A stretch of DNA of 5,341 nt from positions 1 to 5,341 of the forward strand of contig JANQTO010000165.1 in NCBI GenBank assembly GCA_030731685.1. The letters are read 5' to 3'. The stretch's first letter is position 1; each line of letters begins with the position of its first letter. Both the position numbers and the translations under genes were made by a program. Origin of the DNA: Nonlabens sp. (lineage in GTDB: Bacteria > Bacteroidota > Bacteroidia > Flavobacteriales > Flavobacteriaceae). The notes beneath the pieces are model-generated. The model did no database searches. It was given only the letters and a program-made list of their open reading frames with translations, and was not told the origin of the DNA. This document shows positions 1 through 5,341 of the stretch, piece after piece.

Positions 1-3000
1 TATCTACACAAACACAAAATGTAATCATTGACGACGTAACTGCACCTACACCAGACGTAGCTGTGCTTGCTGATGTTACCGCAGAGTGTGAAGTAACTAG
101 TCTTACTGCGCCTACTGCAACTGACAACTGTAGTAATGCTACTATAACGGTAACCAACGACGCGATGTTACCTATCTCGGGTGAAGGAACAACAACCGTA
201 GTTACTTGGTCATATAACGATGGTAATGGAAACATCTCCACGCAAACACAAAATGTAATCATTGATGACGTAACCGCCCCTACTCCAGATGTAGCTGTGC
301 TTGCTGATGTTACTGCAGAGTGTGAAATAACCAGCCTTACTGCGCCTACTGCTACAGACAACTGTAGCAATGCTACGGTAACTGTTACAAGCGACGCGAT
401 GTTACCTATAACGGCACAGGGAACTACGGTAGTTACTTGGTCTTATGACGATGGTAACGGTAACATATCTACACAAACACAAAACGTCATCTTAGATGAT
501 GTGACTGCTCCGGTAGTAGATGCTGCTACGTTACCAGACCTTGTGTTTAACTGTGTGGTAACTTCATTAACGCCACCTACTGCAACTGATAATTGTGTGG
601 GTACGGTAACTGGAACGGCTACATTCCCTATTAATACAACTAGGGTTGTTATGTGGAGTTTTGACGACGGTAACGGTAACGTAACTACGCAAAGCCAGCT
701 CGTAATCATAGAACGCAGAGCAATCGATGCCATTGCAAACGTAACGGCTTGTGATACGTTCACATTACCTACGATAACCGGTGATTACCTAACAGGTTCT
801 CAGCAATATTACACGCAGCCTGGTGGTAACGGTACCGCTTTCGCGGAAGCGACTACCCTAAACTTTGCAGATTTTGCATCGTACCCAGTGACTCTTTATG
901 CTTATGATACGGATGGAGCAGGTTGTAGTGCGGAAAGAAGTTTTACACTTACCATAAACGCAACGCCGGTAATTGCTCCTATAGCAGCTGTTACTGCATG
1001 TGACCAGTATGTATTACCTGCACTACCTGTAGGGAACTACTTTACGTTCCCTGGTGGTAACGGTAACATGGTTGCTGCTGGTACGGTCATTACCGCTACG
1101 CAAACACTATTTGTGTATGCAACTAACGGCAGCTGTACGGACCAGGAGTCATTCACGGTAAACATACAGCCTCTGGACAACCCTGCTTTTAACTACAGCG
1201 CAGCGACATATTGTCCTAACGGTACGGACCCAACCCCTACGGTAACTGGTCTTGCTGGTGGAACGTTTACTTCTACCACTGGTCTAGCTATAAACGCAAC
1301 TACGGGTGTCATTGATTTGGATGCTTCGATTTTAGGAAGCTATGTGGTTACCTATACAACAAACGGCAACTGCCCACAATCGTCTACGGTTAATGTTACC
1401 ATAGAAGATAACGACGCTCCGGTGCCTACTCTTGCTGTTCTTGCTGCGGTAACCGCACAATGTGAAGTTACAAGCTTAGTAGCTCCTACAGCGACCGATA
1501 ACTGTGGTGGAACCGTAACGGTAACAAGCGATGCGATATTCCCTATCACAGGCGAGGGAACTACAACTGTAGTTACATGGACCTATACTGATGCTAATGG
1601 AAACACCGCTACGCAAACACAGAACGTGGTCATAGATGATACTACGGCTCCGGTTGCAACCATGGCGGCTCTACCTAGTCTGACATTTAACTGTGACGTT
1701 AGTTCACTAACTGCGCCTACTGCGACAGATAATTGTGTAGGGACTATTACTGCAACCACAAGTGCTACCTTCCCTATAAATGCGACAAGAACGGTAACAT
1801 GGACTTATGACGATGGTAACGGAAACGTAAGTACACAAACACAGCTTATCGTTATAGAGCGTCTCGCTATCAACGCGATTGCAAACGCTACGCAGTGTGA
1901 CACGTTTACATTGCCTACCATAACTGGTAATTTCTTAACGGGAGCACAGCAATATTACACGCAGCCTGGTGGTAATGGTACCGCTTTCGCGGAAGGTACT
2001 ACCCTAAACTTTGCAGATTTTGCATCGTACCCAGTGACTCTTTATGCTTATGACGCAAACAGCGCAGGTTGTAGTGCACAGGTTGCTTTCCAACTGACTA
2101 TCAATAACTCTCCTGTCGTTGCGCCTATTGCCGATGTTACTATTTGTGACCAGTACGTGCTGCCGGCACTACCTGTAGGTAACTACTTCACATTCCCAGG
2201 TGGCAATGGAACTCTTATAAGTGCAGGCTCCGTAATAACTGCTAGCCAGACGTTATTTGTATATGCGCAGGACCCTAGTGGTGACTGTTCTGACGAGGAA
2301 TCGTTTGTAATCAACATCACGCCTAGCGATATTACAGGAGCGACTTTTGACAACGCAAACTTTACGTTTAATGGAACGGCGCAATCAATTTTTGTGCAGA
2401 ATATTCCAAGTACGGCAACTGTTGTTTACACTAATAACGGTCAGACAAATGCAGGTACTTATGTGGTAACGGCCACGATAACATCTGCAAACGCTACCTG
2501 TAATACTGTTACACGTACAGCAACGATGACTATAGGAAGAGCTGAACAAACGATAACCTTTGACCCATTAATGCGTAGAAGGTTATTTGTAGATCCAGAT
2601 TTCCAGATAAACGCAAGCGCATCTTCCGGACTGCCTCTTACCTACACCTTTAGTTTTACAGGTGCCAGCCCAGCGGCAACAGTAAGTGCAACAGGATTTG
2701 TAACCTTACTTGACCAAGGGGAAATCCTTATCACGGCATCACAGCCAGGTAATGGAAACTTCTTACCTGCACAACAGGTACAACGTAGATTAGAAGTTTA
2801 CCTAGGTGATAATGCTGATCTGGATGCAATAACCATAAGTGGCGATGTTATCAATAACCCAGATAGTGAAATCTACTACCTTATAGATTGTGATGACAGT
2901 GCTGATTTTGTAGATGTAGAACTTACAAATAACGACTCGGCTACATTCAATCCTGGTGCAACGTTTACCATAAACACACCTAGACCAGGAATTTACAGGC

Positions 3001-3581
3001 AACAGGTTATTGTAACTGCTGAAAATGGCATGGTTACAAGAACATATAACATTACCGTAGAACGCAGGTTCCAGTTTGACGCCATCGTAGAGCAGAAATA
3101 CAATAATGTACTGGTCGTAAACAACAACCCGGCTAATAACGGCGGTTACAGCTTTGTAGCGTACGAATGGTTTAAAAACGACAGACGTGTAGGAACGCAG
3201 CAGTTCTTCTCTGAAGGTGATAACGCAACTGATGTCCTAGACCCAACTGCGTTGTACTACGTAAGGATGACAACTACTACCGGTGAGGTATTACAGACAT
3301 GTGTGTCTACAATATCGTTAGGCAATACGTTCTCGCTTACCGTACTTGAAAACCCGGTGATAAGCGGTCGCAAGTTAAATGTAAGAGCTGACTACCCTAC
3401 TTCAGAACTGGACAACGCGCGATATGAGCTTTACTCAGCAAGTGGTCAGTATCTATACACGGTACGTGTAGATGGAGTTGATACTGCCATAGAGCTTTCT
3501 GAAAGCCTGCCGGTAGGAATGTACAGATTGGTATTAATAACACAGGCAAGGTCACAATCTGTTAACTTCATTAAGAACTAA
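1..3581 (+). CDS. Giant HYR/Ig-like repeat surface adhesin with T9SS C-terminal sorting domain (5' end outside window)
   Basis: The frame is open from base 3, so the apparent GTG start at 63 is only an artefact of the window edge; 1192 residues are visible. Modules in order: the tail of one HYR (3-62), two near-identical HYRs (63-530), a divergent HYR (531-716), Ig-like modules A (720-956) and B (957-1172), module C (1173-1404), HYRs at about 1405-1670 and 1671-1859, modules A' (1866-2102) and B' (2103-2324), an MBG-like domain (2325-2540; TNAGTYVVTATI), a QTITF-type bacterial Ig domain (2541-2810; ASSGLPLTYTF), a cadherin-like sandwich (2817-3065; ending TAENGMVTRTYNITVER), a YEWFKND module (3069-3326) and a T9SS-type C-terminal domain. 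HYRs carry the TATDNC and DDGNGN signatures, and paired cysteines recur. Such proteins are exported by the T9SS and act in adhesion or gliding; the ligand is unknown. It is not obviously SprB: the CTD looks type A. Four bases separate it from the barrel gene behind it. Confidence 0.93.
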   Translation, partial: STQTQNVIIDDVTAPTPDVAVLADVTAECEVTSLTAPTATDNCSNATITVTNDAMLPISGEGTTTVVTWSYNDGNGNISTQTQNVIIDDVTAPTPDVAVLADVTAECEITSLTAPTATDNCSNATVTVTSDAMLPITAQGTTVVTWSYDDGNGNISTQTQNVILDDVTAPVVDAATLPDLVFNCVVTSLTPPTATDNCVGTVTGTATFPINTTRVVMWSFDDGNGNVTTQSQLVIIERRAIDAIANVTACDTFTLPTITGDYLTGSQQYYTQPGGNGTAFAEATTLNFADFASYPVTLYAYDTDGAGCSAERSFTLTINATPVIAPIAAVTACDQYVLPALPVGNYFTFPGGNGNMVAAGTVITATQTLFVYATNGSCTDQESFTVNIQPLDNPAFNYSAATYCPNGTDPTPTVTGLAGGTFTSTTGLAINATTGVIDLDASILGSYVVTYTTNGNCPQSSTVNVTIEDNDAPVPTLAVLAAVTAQCEVTSLVAPTATDNCGGTVTVTSDAIFPITGEGTTTVVTWTYTDANGNTATQTQNVVIDDTTAPVATMAALPSLTFNCDVSSLTAPTATDNCVGTITATTSATFPINATRTVTWTYDDGNGNVSTQTQLIVIERLAINAIANATQCDTFTLPTITGNFLTGAQQYYTQPGGNGTAFAEGTTLNFADFASYPVTLYAYDANSAGCSAQVAFQLTINNSPVVAPIADVTICDQYVLPALPVGNYFTFPGGNGTLISAGSVITASQTLFVYAQDPSGDCSDEESFVINITPSDITGATFDNANFTFNGTAQSIFVQNIPSTATVVYTNNGQTNAGTYVVTATITSANATCNTVTRTATMTIGRAEQTITFDPLMRRRLFVDPDFQINASASSGLPLTYTFSFTGASPAATVSATGFVTLLDQGEILITASQPGNGNFLPAQQVQRRLEVYLGDNADLDAITISGDVINNPDSEIYYLIDCDDSADFVDVELTNNDSATFNPGATFTINTPRPGIYRQQVIVTAENGMVTRTYNITVERRFQFDAIVEQKYNNVLVVNNNPANNGGYSFVAYEWFKNDRRVGTQQFFSEGDNATDVLDPTALYYVRMTTTTGEVLQTCVSTISLGNTFSLTVLENPVISGRKLNVRADYPTSELDNARYELYSASGQYLYTVRVDGVDTAIELSESLPVGMYRLVLITQARSQSVNFIKN
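3..716 (+). repeat. Tandem HYR repeats (about 231-234 bp period)
   Basis: Consecutive HYR units begin at equivalent points 3, 237 and 468 (serine codon before TQTQNV), giving periods of 234 and 231 bp; the second unit lost one threonine codon near its middle. Bases 3-140 and 237-374 match at 124 of 138 positions, and 13 of the 14 differences are synonymous, so the protein sequence is held constant while codons drift. The next HYR (from 531) is a different subtype with FNC in place of AEC and ends in an IIER linker instead of the DDVTAP linker. The array continues upstream of the window. Confidence 0.9.
300..1172 (+). repeat. Super-repeat copy 1: HYR-alpha, HYR-beta, module A, module B
   Basis: Four successive modules recur in the same order 1140-1146 bp downstream. 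Anchor points are LAD at 300 versus LAA at 1440, LPDL at 531 versus LPSL at 1671, and QQYYTQ at 801 versus 1947. Together with module C (1173-1404), which follows copy 1 only, this forms a unit of about 1.14 kb, so the gene grew by duplicating a multi-domain block as well as by single HYR tandem duplication. Confidence 0.88.
801..907 (+). repeat. High-identity patch in module A (partner at 1947-2053)
   Basis: These 107 bp match 1947-2053 with only three differences (base 830, and two in one codon at 849-851 that change Ala to Gly). The 80 bp immediately upstream show 21 mismatches and the 73 bp downstream about 31 in an ungapped alignment. Even third codon positions are almost all identical inside the patch. 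It contains a 15/16 match to the palindrome CGCTTTCGCGAAAGCG at 836-851. Confidence 0.9.
1440..2324 (+). repeat. Super-repeat copy 2: HYR-alpha, HYR-beta, module A', module B'
   Basis: This is the second copy of the multi-domain block. It carries two extra codons in its HYR-beta relative to copy 1 (TATTSATF versus TGTATF), which shifts the period from 1140 to 1146 bp. Module B' is followed by the MBG-like domain rather than by a second module C, so this is the last repeat before the non-repetitive C-terminal part. Apart from one short patch the two copies are well diverged. Confidence 0.88.
1947..2053 (+). repeat. High-identity patch in module A' (partner at 801-907)
   Basis: This is the partner of the patch at 801-907, encoding the same stretch from QQYYTQPGG through LNFADF to LYAYD. 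Its version of the embedded palindrome (1982-1997) is further from perfect symmetry, with 13 of 16 positions, because the codon after GCGGAA is GGT rather than GCG. Confidence 0.9.
3336..3578 (+). other. Type A-like T9SS C-terminal sorting domain of the adhesin
   Basis: The last roughly 80 residues have the layout of the Por secretion-system C-terminal domain. An ENPV motif is followed by a glycine-containing turn and a short strand (KLNVRADYP). Then come a YELYSASGQ strand-turn resembling the usual 'YdlsGq' element, an LPVGMYRLVL segment matching the common 'LpaGvYfl' motif, and a terminal strand VNFIKN ending in the usual basic tail. In known cases this domain directs transit through the outer membrane and is usually cleaved, with attachment of the mature protein to the surface or release. 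Assignment is by motif reading only; a profile search would settle type A versus type B. Confidence 0.8.
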
Positions 3582-3585
3582 GAAC

Positions 3586-4485
3586 ATGAGTAATCAACCA
3601 TATTTTAAACGTAAAGAAATGAGTCTATTCAATAAAATTTCAATGACACTGGCCCTAGCCTGCATAACCATGCAGCTAGGGAGTGCTCAACAGCAATGGA
3701 GAGCATATGCCGGTAGCACGTTCTATTTTGCAGAGCTCAATGCTGACGGACAGAGTGGAGTTAAATCTGTGTCTGAACCCAGCGCCGGTATCAATCTGGG
3801 AATCGCAGCGGGATTGAACGACAACTGGAGTATCCATAGTGGTCTGGGAATAAGTTATATCCAAACTGGCAATACCGTAGGTTCTTACAGGGACGTAGAG
3901 AATACAACAGATCAGGAAGGTGAGTCTTTTGAATTTAGGTACAACCTGACCAATTATGAGGAGAAGCAGCAAAGCGTGCTACTTTCAATACCGGTAAGTG
4001 TGCAGTACGAAACCAGCGGCAACCAGACACGTTTCTATTCAAAACTGGGTGCGAGCGCAAACTTTTTTGTGGGCTCTAAGTCTACCGGCAGTGCAAACAG
4101 TCTTGTGACCTCTGGTTATTTTGAACGTTTCAATGGGGAACTTACAGCTCCTCGTTTTGCAGGTTTTGGAACTTTTGAAAATATCGAGTTTACCGATAAA
4201 GACCTAGAAATCAAACCTAGCTACAACGCGTTTGTAGAATTAGGGGTGAAGGAACAGATCACAACCGGTCACTGGCTATATATCGGGGCATTCGTTGAAT
4301 ATGGCCTTAACGACTTAAGCGATAACCAAGGCTCCAGCTTGATACAGTACAACCAGAACCAACCGATTGACTTTATCAACAACAGCGTGCTCAACGCTTC
4401 TAACCAGACTACGGGTGAACCGTTCCTAGGTAAGATAAACCTCATGATGATAGGACTGCGTATCAACTACGACTTCGGGATATAG
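3586..4485 (+). CDS. Outer-membrane beta-barrel protein, possible partner of the adhesin
   Basis: This 299-residue protein has a clear signal peptide: a hydrophobic run ISMTLALACITMQL followed by a cleavage-like LGSA before QQQW (after residue 34). The mature part alternates short amphipathic strands with polar loops (for example AGINLGIAAGL, LSIPVSVQYE, FYSKLGASANF, LYIGAFVEYG) and ends in the strand GLRINYDFGI, the pattern of small Bacteroidota OMP_b-brl-type porin-like barrels. It lacks the NPAYAG-like motif seen near the mature start of PorP/SprF, so I do not call it that. It begins four bases after the adhesin stop, implying co-transcription and probably translational coupling. A second in-frame ATG at 3619 (MSLFNK) gives a more conventional short signal peptide and may be the true start; neither ATG has a strong Shine-Dalgarno sequence, as is usual in this phylum. 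Two TAG stops lie in tandem (4483-4488). The exact function is unknown. Confidence 0.85.
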   Translation: MSNQPYFKRKEMSLFNKISMTLALACITMQLGSAQQQWRAYAGSTFYFAELNADGQSGVKSVSEPSAGINLGIAAGLNDNWSIHSGLGISYIQTGNTVGSYRDVENTTDQEGESFEFRYNLTNYEEKQQSVLLSIPVSVQYETSGNQTRFYSKLGASANFFVGSKSTGSANSLVTSGYFERFNGELTAPRFAGFGTFENIEFTDKDLEIKPSYNAFVELGVKEQITTGHWLYIGAFVEYGLNDLSDNQGSSLIQYNQNQPIDFINNSVLNASNQTTGEPFLGKINLMMIGLRINYDFGI

Positions 4486-4520
4486 TAGATTTTAGACAGT
4501 TAACTTAAACCTAAAACCAG

Positions 4521-4549
4521 CGGGCTATCATACTGATAGCCCGTTTTTT
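4521..4549 (+). terminator. Intrinsic terminator of the adhesin-barrel unit
   Basis: A perfect 10-bp stem (CGGGCTATCA with TGATAGCCCG) closes a three-base loop TAC and is followed directly by six T residues. It lies 36 bp after the barrel-protein stop, so it ends that transcript. A short A-run (4513-4516) precedes the stem, but no minus-strand gene needs it here. Confidence 0.93.
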
Positions 4550-4560
4550 GTATAGAAATT

Positions 4561-4578
4561 CATAGTCGCTAAACTATG
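4561..4578. other. Short inverted repeat upstream of recX
   Basis: CATAGT and ACTATG form a 6-bp dyad around a six-base centre, about 80 bp upstream of recX. It could be an operator or simply chance; no known binding motif was recognised. The rest of the 4486-4654 gap holds only the terminator, the -7 box and A/T-rich sequence. Confidence 0.25.
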
Positions 4579-4642
4579 TATACCAATAAATATCAAAAAA
4601 GTAGGTTGAGCTAACAAAATTATTCGGTTGCAAAATCATATG

Positions 4643-4650
4643 TACCTTTG
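4643..4650 (+). promoter_or_regulatory. Bacteroidota-type -7 promoter box for recX
   Basis: TACCTTTG fits the TAnnTTTG consensus used by the primary sigma factor of Bacteroidota. No TTG lies at the usual 17-23 bp spacing upstream; the nearest TTG (4628-4630) is only 12 bp away, so the -33 element is weak or absent. The box ends four bases before the recX ATG, placing the expected transcription start at or almost at the start codon. Confidence 0.6.
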
Positions 4651-4654
4651 CTAA

Positions 4655-5128
4655 ATGCAGCAAGAATCATTTACGATAGAACAAGCTATGCGTGCTATGG
4701 AACGCTATTGCGCTTATCAGGAGCGATGCCATAAAGAGGTGGAAACTAAGCTCCATAAAATGAACATGATTCCACTCGCGCAGGACGAGATTATCATGCA
4801 TCTACTGCAACATGATTTCTTAAACGAAACGAGGTTTTCAGCCAGTTTTGCCAGAGGTAAATTCCGTATAAAATCTTGGGGAATTAGGCGCATTACAAGC
4901 GAGCTCAAGGCTCGAGGAATAAGTAAGCGCAACATAGAGATTGCACTTAAAGAGATTCATATAGAAGATTATGAGGCTGTATTTGATACGCTTTCGCGAA
5001 AGCGGTTAAAACAGCTCAGCTCAGAGAAAAATAAATATACTAAACGTAAAAAACTAGCAGACTACTTACTATATCGTGGCTGGGAAAGTGATAGGGTTTA
5101 TGCAAAAACTATAGAGCTTATTCCTTAA
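4655..5128 (+). CDS. recX: Regulatory protein RecX, modulator of RecA
   Basis: The 157-residue product is all-helical in character and shows the RecX family signature. An N-terminal helical repeat contains MERYCAYQERCHKEVETKL. The central segment FLNETRFSASFARGKFRIKSWGIRRI continues into SELKARGISKRNIEIAL. The C-terminal repeat ends in KRKKLADYLLYRGWESDRVY. In well-studied bacteria RecX binds RecA filaments and limits their extension and recombinase activity in the cytoplasm. Length is normal for the family and no key segment is missing. The ATG at 4655 is preferred over those at codons 12 and 15 because the upstream residues FTIEQA look like native family sequence; the -7 box so close to it implies a leaderless or very short leader. 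recA is not adjacent. The 3' end overlaps the convergent gene by 11 bp. A perfect 16-bp palindrome lies in the coding sequence at 4989-5004. Confidence 0.93.
   Translation: MQQESFTIEQAMRAMERYCAYQERCHKEVETKLHKMNMIPLAQDEIIMHLLQHDFLNETRFSASFARGKFRIKSWGIRRITSELKARGISKRNIEIALKEIHIEDYEAVFDTLSRKRLKQLSSEKNKYTKRKKLADYLLYRGWESDRVYAKTIELIP
4989..5004. repeat. Perfect 16-bp palindrome inside recX
   Basis: CGCTTTCGCGAAAGCG reads the same on both strands and encodes part of TLSRKR in RecX. A 15/16 version occurs at 836-851 and a 13/16 version at 1982-1997 in the adhesin, always with the same left half CGCTTTCGCG. This is compatible with a genome-wide iterated palindrome, a protein-binding site or coincidence. 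Confidence 0.7.
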
Positions 5129-5341
5129 TCCCTAATTTTTCATGAGTGCACACAATCGCCTGTTCGTTCTTATAATCTATCCAATCCTGCCCTTTGCGCT
5201 TTCTCATGAAATTATCATAGTGACGCATAAACAACAAATTGTAAAGTGCCTTGCCTAAGTTTTTAATCTTACGCGGATAACTACGCAGACTTATAGAGAA
5301 ACCAGGTGTTAAATAGTGCATATAGTGCCAGTAACCTTCTG
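5118..5341 (-). CDS. Unrecognised protein, C-terminal 73 residues only (5' end outside window)
   Basis: The minus-strand frame stays open through the right edge and stops with TAA at 5120-5118. An in-frame ATG at 5321 exists, but the residues upstream of it (EGYWHY) look like continuous protein, so the gene probably starts outside the window. The visible tail is rich in aromatic and basic residues: HYLTPGFSISLRSYPRKIKN, then ALYNLLFMRHYDNFMRKRKG, QDWIDYKNEQ and a final HEKLGIKE. It has no obvious membrane-spanning segment or signal; the basic-aromatic stretch could suit an enzyme C-terminus. I do not recognise the family and assign no function. It converges on recX and overlaps its last 11 bases, with no terminator between the two genes. 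Confidence 0.75.
   Translation of the reverse strand, partial: EGYWHYMHYLTPGFSISLRSYPRKIKNLGKALYNLLFMRHYDNFMRKRKGQDWIDYKNEQAIVCTHEKLGIKE

Noticed and set aside
63..65. GTG at 63 as the start of the adhesin
   Set aside because: The frame continues to the left edge in perfect register with the HYR repeat (TQTQNVIIDDVTAP), so this is an internal valine codon.
3..716. Regular repeats that might suggest a CRISPR array
   Set aside because: The repeat period is over 230 bp, the whole length is coding in one frame, and there is no repeat-spacer alternation.
443..763. Open frame on the minus strand opposite the HYR repeats
   Set aside because: It lies wholly inside the adhesin, has low-complexity V/T/S-rich content mirroring the repeats, and no promoter or start signal.
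1352..1549. Minus-strand open frame opposite module C and the next HYR
   Set aside because: Same shadow effect; its sequence repeats part of the 443-763 shadow because both lie opposite HYR units.
2802..3002. Minus-strand open frame opposite the cadherin-like domain
   Set aside because: It is embedded in a well-supported domain on the plus strand and has no recognisable protein features.
3676..3972. Minus-strand open frame opposite the barrel gene
   Set aside because: It lies fully inside a gene with a convincing signal peptide and barrel pattern; no independent support.
4269..4466. Minus-strand open frame opposite the end of the barrel gene
   Set aside because: Fully inside the barrel gene, without a family resemblance or regulatory signals.
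4628..4650. TTG at 4628 as the -33 element paired with the -7 box of recX
   Set aside because: Only 12 bp separate the two, well below the 17-23 bp spacing expected for this promoter class.
4717..4935. Minus-strand open frame opposite recX
   Set aside because: recX on the plus strand is strongly supported; this frame has no resemblance to a protein family.

Overview
The window looks like chromosomal DNA of a marine-type Flavobacteriia/Flavobacteriaceae member (phylum Bacteroidota). The clues are a large HYR-repeat surface protein ending in what reads as a type A type IX secretion (T9SS) sorting domain, MBG and 'QTITF' Ig-like modules typical of this phylum, a Bacteroidota-style -7 box (TAnnTTTG) before recX, and a RecX of the flavobacterial type. 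The species cannot be named from the sequence.

Layout. From the left edge to 3581 (+) is the C-terminal 1192 residues of a giant modular adhesin that begins outside the window. It consists of HYR repeats, two paralogous Ig-like modules (called A and B here) that recur about 1.14 kb apart, a unique module C, then MBG, QTITF-type Ig and cadherin-like domains, a pre-CTD module and a T9SS C-terminal domain. Four bases later (3586-4485, +) comes an outer-membrane beta-barrel protein with a signal peptide, almost certainly in the same transcript. The unit is closed by a strong intrinsic terminator at 4521-4549. After a 169-bp gap, recX (4655-5128, +) starts just five bases after a -7 box, which suggests a nearly leaderless mRNA. 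A convergent gene on the minus strand (5118 to the right edge) overlaps the end of recX by 11 bp. Only its C-terminal 73 residues are visible and I do not recognise it.

How the genes relate. The adhesin is predicted to cross the outer membrane through the T9SS and be displayed or released. The barrel protein encoded directly behind it is a natural candidate for a dedicated outer-membrane partner, but that is inferred from position only. recX (a RecA modulator) and the minus-strand gene look functionally unrelated to the adhesin unit.

Most noteworthy. A 107-bp patch in module A is 97% identical between the two super-repeat copies (3 differences), whereas the aligned flanks are only about 74% and 58% identical. 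This points to a short gene-conversion tract or a nucleotide-level constraint. The patch contains a near-perfect copy of a 16-bp palindrome whose perfect form lies inside recX. I found no mobile element, CRISPR array, RNA gene or clearly new multi-gene system.
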